Source of the DNA: Narthecium ossifragum
Lineage: Eukaryota > Streptophyta > Magnoliopsida > Dioscoreales > Nartheciaceae
Assembly (NCBI GenBank): GCA_963920575.1
Contig: OY986965.1
Span: 23,727,988 to 23,791,987 of the forward strand
Length of the DNA stretch: 64,000 nucleotides
Reading direction: 5' to 3'
The notes beneath the pieces were generated by a model. It was not told the DNA's origin and made no database searches. It worked only from the letters and a program-made list of their open reading frames with translations. A program made the position numbers and the translations under genes. Shown here piece by piece: positions 1 to 12,200 of this stretch (within the stretch, counting starts at the first letter, position 1; each line of letters begins with the position of its first letter).

Positions 1-47
1 TTTCATAATAAGAATTATAACATACACAGCTAAAAAAAAATTAAGCA

Positions 48-387
48 GATTTAAATCTCTTAATTTGCAAAGAATCTGCTTGATCTATGCATGTTATATA
101 AAAAAAAAGTCGAGTCGAGTCGAGTATAACATGCATAGATTCAAAAAAGTTGATTCATGGATAACAAATCTGTCCTATGCACAGATATTTATTTTCAAGA
201 AATAGCTAATTTGCAAAGAATATGTGCATGTTATAACATGAATAAATAAACATCTGAAAACTGTATTGTAGTGTCGACTATGCAAGGAAAAATATCTGTG
301 CAAAGAATAGCTAATTAAGAGATCCAAATCCAAATTTGTCCTATGCACAGATTTAGCAGATTCTTTGCAAATTAAGAGATCCAAATC
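48..387. repeat. AT-rich inverted repeats with a hairpin
   Basis: Two inverted-repeat pairs are visible. A perfect 15-bp pair at 84-98 and 125-139 encloses a loop of about 26 bases holding three GTCGA units. A wider pair of about 32 bp, with roughly two mismatches, lies at 48-79 and 356-387 around the core ATTTGCAAAGAATCTGC. Short pieces of the same words recur between the arms. No gene is seen in 1-497. This may be a decayed MITE or foldback element; no TSD was identified. Confidence 0.6.
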
Positions 388-497
388 CATGCAAATTAAG
401 AGTTCCAAAGAACAACATAAATTGATTGGAAAACAACACCTTTGATCAAAGTCATATAATTTGATGCCTATGAACAAAGAGTCAGCGTCAACAAAAG

Positions 498-838
498 GTG
501 ATTTACGTGAGAAGCTCTCAAAGGAGCAGTCTCCCTAGAGTAAAATGTCTGCGCCTTCCCGGAAGCCATCCTCAAGACCATGAACGCTCCTCCTCCAATG
601 CCACTGGACGCCGGGCTGACCACACCAACCAAAGGGCGGCCGCCACCGTCGCATTCACCGCGTTACCGTCGTTGCGCAGCACATCCCTCCCTATCTCCGA
701 GCACCGCTCATCGTCAGTCACCACGGCTCCATGCCTTGAACTAATCACTTCTCGCATGTGTGTCTTCTTCACCTCCTCTCCTGCCAAACCTAGCTGCAAC
801 ACCATCAGCACTGTGGCTATGGCTAGCCATAGTCGCAC
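498..838 (-). pseudogene. gamma-glutamyltransferase 5' fragment, frameshifted
   Basis: The minus frame from 838 begins with a hydrophobic signal-like stretch (MRLWLAIATVLMVLQLGLAG), then a region typical of plant gamma-glutamyltranspeptidase N-termini (GAVVTDDERCSEIGRDVL, NAVNATVAAALWL). At about 620-635 the frame shifts by one base. In the other frame the family motif SSGIGGGAFMV follows, then ASGKAQTFYSRETAP, ending near 500. Intact enzymes cleave gamma-glutamyl bonds of glutathione and are about 570-630 residues long; only about 110 are represented here, and the Thr-nucleophile region is absent. It looks like a first-exon remnant. No other part of the gene was found within the window. Identification rests on motif recall, and the frameshift is read directly. 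Confidence 0.75.
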
Positions 839-870
839 TAACCCTGCACATCAACCATAGTCACCATCTC

Positions 871-1140
871 GATCAAAGTTTCCATATTTAGATTAAAACA
901 GAGGAAATGGGTCCAAAAATCAAACCATGCCATTCCATCAAGGTTTGCATCTTCGGATTGGAACAGAGGACATGGGTCCAAGAATCAAACCACCCCATTT
1001 CCATCAATGTTTGCATCTTCCGATTGAAACAGAGGAAATGGGTCTAAGAATAAGAATCAAACCATCCCATCTCCATCAAAGTTTGCATCTTTAGATTGAA
1101 ACAGAGTAAATGAGTCTGAGAACAAAACCATCCTTGCAAG
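871..1140. repeat. tandem repeat, about 66-72 bp unit, four copies
   Basis: Four successive degenerate copies share the words TTTGCATCTT..GATTG, AACAGAGGAAATGGGTC and CAAACCATCCCATCTCCATC. The third copy carries a small internal AAGAAT insertion. It starts just upstream of the gamma-glutamyltransferase fragment. No coding potential. Confidence 0.75.
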
Positions 1141-2216
1141 ACAGAAATGGTCACCATGCATTGTGTTGAAGAAACCGATTGATTCTACGAATCGTAGCGG
1201 CAAAGAGAGAGAGAGAGACTAATATAATTCTGATCAGATAAAAAAAAACCGACGAAAGCATCAATATCATTTGCATACTAACCTATGTGCTTCGACATCC
1301 ACACAAGCCTCACGCCGGCGATAACGACCCTTGATCGTCTTCTCCAAACAACTGGTTTGACAGGGATGAAGAGAGGCAAGGCTTCAAGGTCGCAGGCTAG
1401 GATGGAGGGCCAAGGAAGTAACTGATTTCCTCTGCAACAGGCTTCAGGGTCACGGTCGAGGAAGGAGGAGGCTACCACGATGTCGTGTGCATCTGAAATA
1501 GGGTATCTGGAGCGTCATCTGGAGAATCACTGCCTGCCTCTCTTATCGTCCTCCGAGAAGCAAATCGTCCTCCGCAAGGAGGGATTGAGAGAAGGAGCGG
1601 AGAGAGAGGTGGTCGGCGAGAGGGCAGAGAGGGGCGTCTGGAATCGGTGGAGGAGAAGTGGCGAAGAGAGAGAGAGGTAGTTGGCGAGAGGTAGTTGGCG
1701 AAGAGAGAGAGGTAGTTGGCGAGAGGGGACGGAGGAGCGTGGGGGTGGAAGAAGTGGATCAAGGAAGTGGGGAGAAGAGGATCGTGTAACTTGGTTCATC
1801 TGGATAGGAGAGAGGATAGAGGCGCAGGGAGGCGGCGGGAGATCTCCCTCCGACACGGGATTGGCCCTCCTGGAATCCTAGCGGAGATCGCTAGGTTCAC
1901 CATGTGGGACATCTTGAGCAAGAGAGGAGGGATATGGGAAAGGTCACCGCGATCGACGGAGCCATGGCGAGGTCCCTACTCGATCTTCTCACGATAACCT
2001 TCGAGATACTCGGCCGCCTCTTCTAGGTAAGCTACTCACCATGAATCCGATGACGATACGCTGGAACACCATCCCGAATTCCCCTCTCGATCTCCTCCCA
2101 ATCTCCCCCCCTCTGCCTCTCGATCGGGTCTTTCAATCGAGGAAAGAAACCGCTGGCACCCACGTTTATTCACGCTCTCTCTCCAGCGGGAACCGCATAG
2201 CATCGGGCCATGTAGG
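1141..2216. other. unassigned GC-rich region with simple repeats
   Basis: No recognisable gene. There is a GAGAGA run near 1206-1219 and a purine-rich minisatellite at 1659-1727 built on GGTAGTTGGCGAGA. Several open frames exist on both strands, but they follow low-complexity sequence and match no family I recognise. The minus-strand Leu/Pro/Ser-rich frame at 1472-1856 is an artefact of the minisatellite. Confidence 0.5.
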
Positions 2217-2288
2217 TGTGAGACCCGGGGTACCTGGGTGTTGGTGTTCGCCTAGAAGGCATGCTGCCGAACCAAGTAACCTGGTAAG
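2217..2288 (+). mobile_element. Cassandra-type LTR, 5' 72-bp fragment
   Basis: The sequence starts TGTGAGACCCGGGG and aligns along its whole length with the start of the complete Cassandra-type LTR at 37418-37489. It stops exactly where the chromovirus LTR begins at 2289, so the chromovirus inserted here. The rest of the LTR, including the 5S-like part, is missing on the far side at 35002. Confidence 0.7.
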
Positions 2289-3601
2289 TGTCACCGGGTT
2301 ACGCAGCGAATAATTTTTCACAAAGAAATAGAGTACCCGATGTCGGCGCCAAGAACCCTCCACTCCTTCCTCCACGCGTTGGGCGCTCCTTCCCCACTTC
2401 AAGACCCGCGCCTTGAAGATGGTTGGTGCAGCAAAGTCCGTCCTTAACCAGCCTTCTCTTTCGTCACCTTCTTCCTCTTGCACAAGAGCACATCAAGACG
2501 CAAGAATACACGATTATGGCAAAGGGGATGGCCCTCTTCCTTTATTGATCCAATGATCTTTACAAGAGAATCCCTCACAACTCTCTTTCCCCCGCAAGGT
2601 ACAAAGATCTCTCAATACAATGAACCTCCCAAACCCTAGCCAAGGCCTAGATGTCCCCACACATTGGCCGACCTACTCGTTATATAGAGGAATAGTCCTT
2701 GGCTTGCTCCAACAAGCCACTCCTATGAAGTCCTACACAAAGTCCTGGCTTTCATCCTTATCTAGGCGCTGGATAAGCATAACACTAAGTTACCAAACTT
2801 AGCTGGACTCTATCTTGAGTTTGACTTGCTTAAGATAGCCATGATCACTACTTGACTCAAAATAGGACTCCTTCCTATTCGTCCGCGCCAACAACAACTT
2901 TCCGTGAGCCAAAACGGGTATTTCCCAAGTCATCACCTATTCCAAGTCGAACGCACGCGAGACATTTGAATTTGCTCGGCTGGATTGGCCTCCAAGGCAC
3001 ACCCGCTCGGTCTGGCGTGCCGTCTCCTAGTGCAACTCGGAGTCGCGCGTCATCTTCTGATTCTTCCATGCCAAGTCAGTTTCTGACCGCATCATCAATC
3101 TTGGAGCTTCCATCCTAAGTGGAATTAGGTGATTAGCCCACGTAGCTAACTCTCTAGCACTTATCGCATCAGTCTAGGCAAGCCAAGTCCTAGTTTGACT
3201 CGGACTTGGCTTCCTGAGCACGTTGCGCTCGTGCCGCACACGTTCTCTCGCGTGCTACGCGCGCGCTCGACCCAAGCGCCCTTCTTGGTCGCCTTGGCGC
3301 GTGTCCCGCTCGCTTGACTTGCTCCCGCGCATGTCATGCTCTGCTGGGCTCGCACCGCACCACGTCCTAGCGCGCCGTCTTCCTCCTTGGCCCGGTCCAC
3401 TGCGCCATGCTCAGAATTCGTCGCACCATCTTTGGGGAAATGTCGTCTAGCCTCGTTCAAGGATATTTGCTCATGCGATCATGGTGTTTCCATGCTGCTC
3501 ATGGCTTGGTTTGACGCACCGCGCCATAGCCTAGGCCGCGGCCCTTGTCAACTCCGACTGACGCGCGCCATGGCTCGTGTCAGGGGCTCAAGGCCATGAC
3601 A
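2289..3601 (-). repeat. chromovirus 3' LTR
   Basis: On the minus strand it runs TGTCATGGCC...CCGGTGACA with TG/CA ends, about 1.3 kb. Positions 2289-3171 are highly similar to the truncated 5' LTR at 34142-35001. A polypurine tract abuts its start. A TATA-like box (CTATATAAC on the minus strand, about 2689-2697) is conserved in the other LTR near 34514-34523. Confidence 0.85.
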
Positions 3602-3612
3602 AACCTCCCCCA
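3602..3612 (-). promoter_or_regulatory. chromovirus polypurine tract
   Basis: TGGGGGAGGTT on the minus strand lies directly before the 3' LTR start (TGTCATGG). This is the expected plus-strand priming site of an LTR retrotransposon. Confidence 0.75.
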
Positions 3613-5862
3613 CCAGAGGAGCCCAACGCCCTCATCGGATGTGTTCTGAGGTAGTCCTGGACCTACTCCTCAAACTGCCATAGGTTGACATCATGCTCCC
3701 ATGATGGCTCTGAATCTGGAAGACCCTTCCACTTGACCAAGTAGAAGACACGCCGGCTTCTCTTGTCTTGCCCTTCTTGTCTCCGATCAAGAATGGTTTC
3801 TGCTTCTTTTTCGAACTCAACTTGTATCATCGGTGGAGCTCTCTTCACTACGTTCCTTGCTGGATCCTCCTAGTCAGCATGATGCGGCTTCAAATAGCTA
3901 ACATGGAACGTGGGGTGAATCTTGAGCCGATCGGGGAGAAGCAGTCGGTAGGCTGAGCGGCCTACCCTTTTGACGACCTCGAATGGTCCGTCATACCGTG
4001 GCACTAATCCCTTGTGCGTTGTCTTTCGACTGAATTACTTCAAAATCTGCGGAGTTAGTTTCAAAAGGACTCGATCGCCTACCTAAAACTCCAAGGGCCT
4101 CCTGCCTTGATCCGCATATTTCTTCATCCTCTTCTGGGCCTTCCTCAAGCTGTCTTGAGCTGCCTCGATCATCTCTTGTTGGTCTCTTGCAAACCTGGAA
4201 GCCGTCGGGCTTCCTTCTCCTACTTGGGCCGCTAGGACAAGGGGAGCCAACAGTTGTTGGCCTAGCACGAGCTCGAAGGGACCCTTCCTTGTCTCAGATG
4301 ACCTCTGCAGGTTGTAGGAGAACTGTACCACATCAAGAAGGTCGAGCCAATTCCGTTGGCTCGCCGTCATGTAGTGCCGCAGGTACTCCTCCAACAAAGC
4401 ATTGATCCGCTATGTCTGGCCGTCAGTTTCTGGGTGGTTTGCCATCGAAAACTTCAATTGAGACCCCATGATCTTGAACAGATGGGTCCAGAGCCGCCCA
4501 GTGAACCGGCCGTCTCTATCGCTCACGATGTCGCATGGGAGCCCGAAGTGCTTGACCACATTTCTGAAAAAGAGGTCCGCCGTGGCCTCTAAGGGGCAGC
4601 CCTTGGTCGCTGTGATGAAGATGGCATATTTGGAGAAGCGATCCACCACAACAAGGATCGTCGATTTGCCATCCACCTTCGGAAGACCTATAATGAAATC
4701 CATAGAGAGGGATTGCATAATACCTTCCGGAACAGGTAGTGGTTGCAGAAGACCCGCCTGCTTCCTTCACTCCGTCTTGTCTATTTGGCATACTAGACAC
4801 GTCCTCACATGAAGCTCAATGTCCTCTTCAATCTTTGGCCAATAGTAGCTTTGGCCAAGTAGAGCGGTAGTCCGCTCCCGTCCTAGATGACCCGCCCATC
4901 TGGAATCATGGGTCTCTTTGATCAGGGAGACCTGGATCCCTCCCTTGGGAACATAGAGCCGCCCGCCCTTTGCTCGCAACAAGTCATCCTCGAGCCAAAA
5001 CCGCAACACGGTCCCGTCTTGGACCTCCTTCATAAGCTTTTGATACTCGGAGTCGTCCTTCTCCTGGGCCTTATTCTTCTCAAACCAACCCTCCTCCACA
5101 CGGACTAGGGTTGCAACATAGTCCATGACTTGTTGCCGGCTCAAAGAATCCGCCACCTGGTTGTGCCGCCCAGGTTTGTGCTGCCACTCGAAGTCAAACT
5201 CCTGTAGAAACTCCTGCCACCTAGCTTGCTTAGGAGAGAGCTTCTTTTGAGTATGGAAATAGGTGTTTGCGACGCTGTCCGTCTTGACCACAAACTTGGT
5301 GTCGAGAAGGTACACCCGCCAGGTGCGAAGACAGTGCACCACAACCACCATCTCTTTCTCATGTGTTGAATAGCGCGTCTCTGCATCGTTGAGCTTGCGG
5401 CTTTCAAACGCCACTGGGTGTCCCTCCTGGACCAACACCCCGCCAAGAGGTCGATCAGATGCGTCCGTGTGGACTTTGAAGGGGAGAGAGAAGTCCGAGA
5501 GCCTAAGAACTGGCTCGCTGGCGATGGCCTCCTTCAGCTTCTGAAAGGCCTCCGCACATTGCCCTGTCCAACACCAAACTTGATCTTTCTTTATTATGTC
5601 AGTCAAGGGTGTTACCTTTTTGGAGTAGCCTTTGATAAACCGGCGGTAGTATTTGGCTAAACCAAGGAAGCTTCGAAGCTCAGGGACTTTTGTTGACGCC
5701 GACCACTCCAGGATTGCTTCGATCTTTCGAGGATCCATCCTCACTGTGTCGCCCCTGATCTTGTGTCCCAAGAACGAAACCTCTTTGACCGCGAAATCAC
5801 ACTTCTCCCTTTTGACCTAGAGAGAGTGTTCCCGCAGCCTCTGTAGGATCCTGCTCAGGTGC
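3613..5862 (-). pseudogene. chromovirus pol: RT end, RNase H, integrase, chromodomain
   Basis: Read from 5862 down on the minus strand, the frame covers the RT thumb ([19 protein letters not shown]), RNase H ([25 protein letters not shown]), the integrase HHCC region ending [14 protein letters not shown], the catalytic core (SMDFIIGLP, IVSDRDGRF, ANHPETDGQT), the GPFEVVKRVG C-terminal part and a chromodomain (YLVKWKGLPDSEPSWE) near 3663-3760. All segments lie in one frame. Stops fall near 4765, 4410, 4080, 4038, 3870 and 3660, most of them TAG or TGA where CAG or CGA would fit. It is joined across the nest to the RT half at 30605-31300. The product would integrate element cDNA and target chromatin; this copy cannot encode it. 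Confidence 0.9.
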
Positions 5863-7045
5863 TGATCGCTCACAAATGTCGTCGTTAAAACGTTACAAAC
5901 TCAATCAAATATTAAATTTATAATCCTTATTCAACACTAAACTACTATGTAGAAATAGCGGTGAAGTCGGGAGTCGATCCACAGGGAAAACGTTGGAAAT
6001 CAAAATCAATTCTCAAAACCCTAAAACTAAGAAAAAGAATCAAAGATAGAATAGAGTTATCTAAACTAATAAAGAAAAGAAATAAAAGGTTGATCAATTT
6101 GAATCAATGGATAAGTGACTTAGGAATTACTCAATCCGCCCTAGTTTCATTATTAGTCTTCTCTAGTTATCTTCTTGTTCCCTTCTCTCAACATTATGGA
6201 TCATATGGTTACAAGCTCACATGAATCCCTAAAAGAAAGTTAATGTTCCCAACGGCATAACCTATCTTTGCTTGGCATAGATTGTCTTTGGTCCTACGAT
6301 TACTTTAAATTATACTACTCCTAATGACCGTGGCACAACCTATCTTCGCGTAGCATAGCTTATCTCAAATGCAAACCAATAACTTCATGAAAAGTATCTC
6401 ATAAATCTCTATAATCAATCATATAAATCATGTAGGACTGAAAGTACGTCAAGCGAACTCTGTTCCTTCAACTCTATTAACAATAAAACCATATTCATGA
6501 GATCATGCATAGAGAAGTTCATAAGAATTCAACTAAAGAAAAACCAAAACTACACTAGGGTTTCATGAATAATCCTAAGTACAATAATTAGCAACTCATC
6601 TTTTGGATGAAAACCATCCGCTTGAAATACGAAGCTGTCACCATCCGCATCCTCGCCGTCTTCTCCTTAATTCCCTCTCCAAAGATTGTCAAAAAGATGA
6701 GAAACTCGGCTGGAATAACCCCTTTATAGAGTAGAAACACTTGATCTCGGAATTAAGAGTTATAGTTGAACTTAAACTCTAATTTTCCTAAATTCCGGGT
6801 TGATGACGTCATCGGAGCGATCCATCGGACTCAAAACCGATCCATCTCTCCAGTCGGTCTTACTGGGTCTTCTGTAAGGGCCTAAGTGTAAAATTTTCGG
6901 GCTTTTATGTAAATTGATGGACTTTCCCATAATAAGGTGGTTTTACAGGGGGTTTTCTGCAAAAAATCCTCACCTAATCCCACTACCTCTCTTATTCTCT
7001 CCCGATCTTTTCCTATCTCTCTTCATTCTCACCTCACAGTCAGAC

Positions 7046-7082
<37 letters not shown>

Positions 7083-7504
7083 CCGGAGAGATCCAGAGAG
7101 ATCGGGAGAGAGAGAAGGGGGAAGGGAGAGGGAGTAGGAGAAGGAGGTGGAGATCGCCGGCGCCGGAGTTAGAGAGGGCGAGATCTACCGCGAGGGAGAG
7201 ACATCGTGAGAGAGGAGCAGAGAGGGTGAGATCGAGCAGCAGGGGCGATGGAGCTCGCCGAGGAGTGAACGTTCGGTGCGGCTCTCTGTCGGACTTCTTC
7301 CCAATCTCATCCAAGGTGAGTGATAAGACGTGAAAAGTGCATAAATCACCCTTTTAACTTGGCCTTGTTAGTCTCCGAGCAAGGCCTTACTGATGGATTT
7401 TACCCTATTATAGGTACAAGTGCCCCCAATGAGGATTGGATCAAGTTCCGAGCTTAAACGACGTCATTCGGGCCAGTTTTTATGAAGAAGATTGATCCTG
7501 TATG

Positions 7505-7862
7505 GAAGAAGGATCGATCCTTTGAAGTGCTTTAAGAAGGAGCCAATCAGGACAACAAGGATCGATCCTATGGAATGAGAGGATCGATCATTTTTGCGCA
7601 TTTTCTCAGTGACAGAACGCAAGTTCTGAAGGATCGATCCTCACTATGGGGAGGATCGATCATTTTTGCACATTTTTCCAGTGACAGAACGCAAATTCTA
7701 GAGGATCGATCTTCACACACTGGAGGATCGATCTTCATCGGGGCGCAGCCAGAATTCAAGAAGAAAAGATCGATCCTTTCCTATGGGAGGATCGATCCTT
7801 CACGGGACCAGCGATCACACGAAGCGGAGGATCGATCCTCCACCCTATGAGGATCGATCCTT
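7505..7862. promoter_or_regulatory. GATCGATC palindrome array upstream of LTR TATA
   Basis: About eleven exact 8-bp palindromes occur in 360 bp, spaced irregularly and separated by words such as GTGACAGAACGCAA. The array ends about 60 bp before the TATA box. The same arrangement recurs in the other Athila-type LTRs here. A regulatory role is inferred from position only. Confidence 0.6.
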
Positions 7863-7924
7863 TGATGCCAGCCGAGCAAAATCAATGGCCCAGATCTAAT
7901 CCGAGTGGGGGGAGGCTTGTTTAC

Positions 7925-7933
7925 TATAAATAG
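7925..7933 (+). promoter_or_regulatory. TATA box of Athila 1 5' LTR
   Basis: TATAAATAG, conserved in the 3' LTR at 17721-17729. It is the likely core promoter of the element's genomic transcript. Confidence 0.75.
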
Positions 7934-8976
7934 ACCCTTTAGGGGGGATTTAGGGAATCTTCTCTTAGTTTTTCTCCAGCCCTTCTAGGTTTCTTTACCC
8001 AATTGAGAGGAGGACTTCTTGGAGGGAATCCATGGGAGGGGAGCTTCATCAACCTCCATCCATGGATCCAACCAAGATGAGTAGCTAACTTCCTTTATCT
8101 TGGGATTTCCATGTAGTTGTAGGATTCTTTTGTAGTTTTCCTAGGGTTTTTGATGTGTAATCTTTGGGATTGATCTATTGTATGGATTTGAGCACTATTT
8201 CCTTATCTTTGTACATGGATTTCATATGTTGAATGGATGAATGCCTTTCTTTGGTATGAGTTAGGACTTGTGCATGATAGGTGTTTGTTGTTATGCCCCA
8301 ATGACTTGGATGTGCTAGAAACACATCCAATGACATTGGGAGGATTACTAGCCCTAGATTAGAGATTAGGGATGCTAGAACCATCCCTATCTCTCTAATC
8401 AAAGGATCTATTCTATCTTTCTCTTGCATTGGATTCGAGGTGCTAGAACCATCTCGATCCAATGCCCGACTCCATGCAATTTCCTTTTCTTGCGACGAAT
8501 CGATCTTAATCGAAGGTTCGTTAGCGACGATAGAAGCTAATCACTCATTCGTCGACTTTGTGAATGTGATTATTTCCGGCGGATGATCCTAAACCGACTT
8601 CCGTTGAGCGATAAGTGAGGCTAACCACCCGCGTGTCGACTTCTTAATTTCGATCGTCCCAATTGGATTACGCACCTCAATTCATTAGGAGGCTACATTA
8701 GAACCTACAATGAAATGGAGATCCCAAGACCTCTCTATATTAGTTATCTTTCTTTTCACTTTGTTAATTTCTTTAATAGTCATTAATCCAAAACCTAAAT
8801 CATTTTAGCTAGTTGTTTGGAGTTATCTATCGAGTACGTTAGTCATTTCTCATTTCCCTGAGGATCGACCCGGACTCCTGCTAGCTACGTAGTAGTTAGT
8901 TAGGATTCGGTATAAATTGTAATCTTTGACGCCCTAGTCACTTTTAACGACGAGTGGTTTGGGCGCGTCAAATTTT

Positions 8977-8994
8977 TGGCGCCGTTGCCGGGGA
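8977..8994 (+). promoter_or_regulatory. Athila 1 primer binding site (tRNA-Asp)
   Basis: TGGCGCCGTTGCCGGGGA begins six bases after the 5' LTR. This is the standard Athila/Tat primer site, complementary to the 3' end of tRNA-Asp. It matches the minus-strand site of Athila 2 at 27453-27470. Confidence 0.9.
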
Positions 8995-9231
8995 CTTGTT
9001 GATATGAATTTCTTACTTGATAAATTCCTTCATTCAATTAGATTGCTTTATTTTCTTTTATTACAAAATACCAAAAATAGAACGTTGCTTATATTGTATA
9101 TCTTTTTGTGTTGGTAGGTGAAGCTTCCGAGCGGCGAAGCGACTCATCTACGGGCGAGGATACAAAGTTCTTGGACCAGCCCACTGTAATGTATCTCTTA
9201 CCTTGTATGGTCCAAGTTCTTATATGTGTGA

Positions 9232-12200
9232 ATGAGTGTGCATGAGGATTCGGATTCCGATTTAGACATCACCTTGCAAGAATTCCTAGATTCTAGGACA
9301 TCTTCAAGCATACCCTTGCATAAGGACCTCCTTTTTCCTCAAGTCATGGATGCTCCCAACCCGGACCCCAATCCTAATGTCAATCCAATCCCGGACCGTA
9401 GGAGTATGAGAGATTATTATGTCCCTACTACTTTTGCACCTACATCGGGCATACAACAACCCATTGTTCAAGCCGCACATTACGAGTTTAAGCCTCAATT
9501 CCTCCAATTCCTTCCAAACTTTCACGGCTTGAGTAATGAGGATCCTTACTACCATCTTGAAGATTTTCTTGAAAAGAGTCCCACGGTTAAAATTCCAAAC
9601 TTTACCAAGGATGCTATGAGATTAAAGTTGTTCCCATTTACCTTGAAGGGCAAAGCCAAGCATTGGTTAGGATCCCTTGAGCCTCAAACGATCACCACAT
9701 GGGACCAATTACAAAGTGCTTTTCTAGAAAAGTTCTTTCCTATCGCTAAGACTCATGAAATGAGAACCCAAATAGCAACCTTTCGTCAAGAAGATGACGA
9801 ACCTTTTCATGATGCTTGGGATAGATTCAAAGAGCTTCTTAGAAAATGCCCACACCATCAAATCCCTAAATGGTCTCTTGTTGATTATTTCTATAATGGC
9901 CTTAGACTACGTCATCAACAAGACGTAGACACCGCGTGCGGTGGGGTATTCATGACCAACCCATACGAGGACTCATGGATCTTATTTGGAAAGCTTGCCA
10001 TTAATTTCCAAAATCATGCTTTCACTTCAAGGAATATTAGGGATACCTCAAATCCTAAGGGACAATCCAATTCTAGAGGAGTATTAGAGTTATCCGAAGC
10101 CACTCGTGTTGCACAACAAATTGATACTCTAAGTAGAAAATTTGATCAAGTCCTTGCTCATTCCTTGAATCAAATTCCTACTCCTCCTTCTTCATCGAGT
10201 TACTCACCGAATTCTCCATCTTTTGGAGAACCTTGCTTCTTATGCTCAACTCCCGGTCACCAAGTTACCGAATGCCATTTGGCATGTGATTATCCGGAGC
10301 TCGTGCAAGAGCATATAAATGCGGTCTTCAATCAATCCAAGCCTACCGATAACCCATACTCAAATACATACAATCACGGTCTTAGGGATCATCCAAATTT
10401 CTCATGGAGAAATCCCAGCCAACAACCTCCAAATGCATACAATTCTAGGCCTCCGATTGCGGGCAATCAAGCCCCGAGCTATCCTCCTAGGTATCAAGCG
10501 CCATATCATTCTAACCAACCTCCACAATCTCAAACCACCTACCGGCCACCTCAAGCTCCTCAAGCATATCCACCTCAAGCCCCTCATGCATATCCCTCTC
10601 AAGTGGCGGGTTATCCACAATCCTCTCATCCTCCAAATTGGAATCAAAGGCCACCTGGGCCTTCCCAATACCAAGCTCCCTATCAAGCCCATCAAGCCCC
10701 TCAAGCTCCGAAACATGATCCTTGTATTGAGGAAAGGCTTCTCAAGGTTTTGGACTCTTTTGAGACAAGTACCCAACTTTTGCATTCTCATTCCCAATCC
10801 ATTGCAAAGTTGGAAGTACAAATAGGCCAATTGGCCAATACTATGGCAAGAAGGGAGGAGGGTAGACTTCCTAGTCAACCCATAGCAAACCCTAAGGGCC
10901 AACATTTCGTCGATTCCACTCACGAGGAAGTGCAAGCGGTCACTACCCTCCGAAGTGGAAAGATTTTTCCTAATGTGGAGATGTCCAAAGACACCACATT
11001 AGAGCAAGGGCATGAACCTCATTTATCAACTTCAATGAATGACTCTCAAGCATCACTCCATCATGCCCCTCATGATTCCTCAAGTCCATTGCCATCTTCC
11101 AAGGAAAATGAGCCTATTTCACTCGATCCATTACCACACAAAGCATACATTCCTAGGGCTCCATACCCTCAAGCACTAGTTGATCCTCAAGCCACATCCC
11201 AACCGTGGAAGAGTGGCAAATATGAGGAGATGCTAGAACTTTTCAAGAAGGTCCACATCAACCTTCCCTTGTTGGATGCCATTAAGCAAGTGCCTTCTTA
11301 TGCCAAATTTTTGAAGGACTTGTGTACTCATAAGAGGCAATCCAAGTCTCATGTCTCTAAAAAGCTCTTCCTAACTGAGCAAGTTAGCTGGATTCTTCAA
11401 CTCGATCTACCTCCGAAATTGAGAGACCCCGGCACTCCTACTATTTCTTGCATCATAGGAGATCAATTGATTGAGGGGGCTCTTCTTGATTTAGGAGCTA
11501 GTGTGAATCTTATGCCATACTCCTTGTTTTGTAAGTTTGGCTTAGGAGAGCTCAAGCCGACCTCCATGACGTTGCAATTAGCCGATAGATCTATCAAAAC
11601 ACCACGGGGTGTCCTTGAAGATATACTAGTCAAGGTCGATAGTTGTGTCTTCCCGGTCGACTTCGTTGTGCTTGACATGGAACCGGGTCTTAGACATAGG
11701 AAGTCCATTCCCATCATACTTGGACGACCATTCTTGGCTACGGCCAATGCATGCATCAATTGTAGGAGTGGCATCATGACCGTTACCTTCGGGAATATGG
11801 AATTGAAATTAAATATTTTTGATGCTGCTAAACAATCTATGCATGGGAATGAATGTTTTATGGTCGATTCTTTAGTGGATGATGATATTGGTGATGAATG
11901 TGCTAATGATGTGATGGTTGCAAATTTTGATATAGATGATACTTGTGAATCATGTGTCGATGCTTGGAATGATCATGATGATGAGGAATGCTTGAATGAA
12001 TTACTTGGTAATGATAAAGAGGTTGATAATGATTGTTATGATATTAATCTTTCGGTATATCAACCATTTTATGAAGACATACCCAAGTACGAAGAGGATG
12101 TTTATGATATTAATATGCCCATCTATGAAGTTTTTGGTGATGAGATATTAATTGTTGCCAACTCCTATGATATTAATATGCCTATCTATGAGGTGTTTTG

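Larger units (their letters stand above)
7321..8970 (+). repeat. Athila 1 5' LTR
   Basis: 1,650 bp, TGATAAGACG...GGGCGCGTCA, followed by a tRNA-Asp primer site. The U3 part holds about eleven exact GATCGATC palindromes between 7505 and 7862, often as GGATCGATCC. The TATA box TATAAATAG lies at 7925-7933. The last 700 bases carry the usual Athila-type U5 (a bounded block ending TTTGGGCGCGTCA). Confidence 0.9.

Noticed and set aside
1472..1881. Possible small protein genes on both strands
   Set aside because: Generated by the purine-rich minisatellite; no family match and mutual overlap.
2284..2288. GTAAG as chromovirus TSD
   Set aside because: The right side at 35002 is GAACT; the 5' LTR is truncated so no TSD can be scored.
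7505..7862. CRISPR-like array of regularly spaced repeats
   Set aside because: Repeat unit is an 8-bp palindrome at irregular spacing in a plant LTR; no cas genes and wrong kingdom.
10319..10935. Frames on both strands across the gag Pro/Gln-rich tract
   Set aside because: Shadows of the intact gag-protease frame in a repetitive region.
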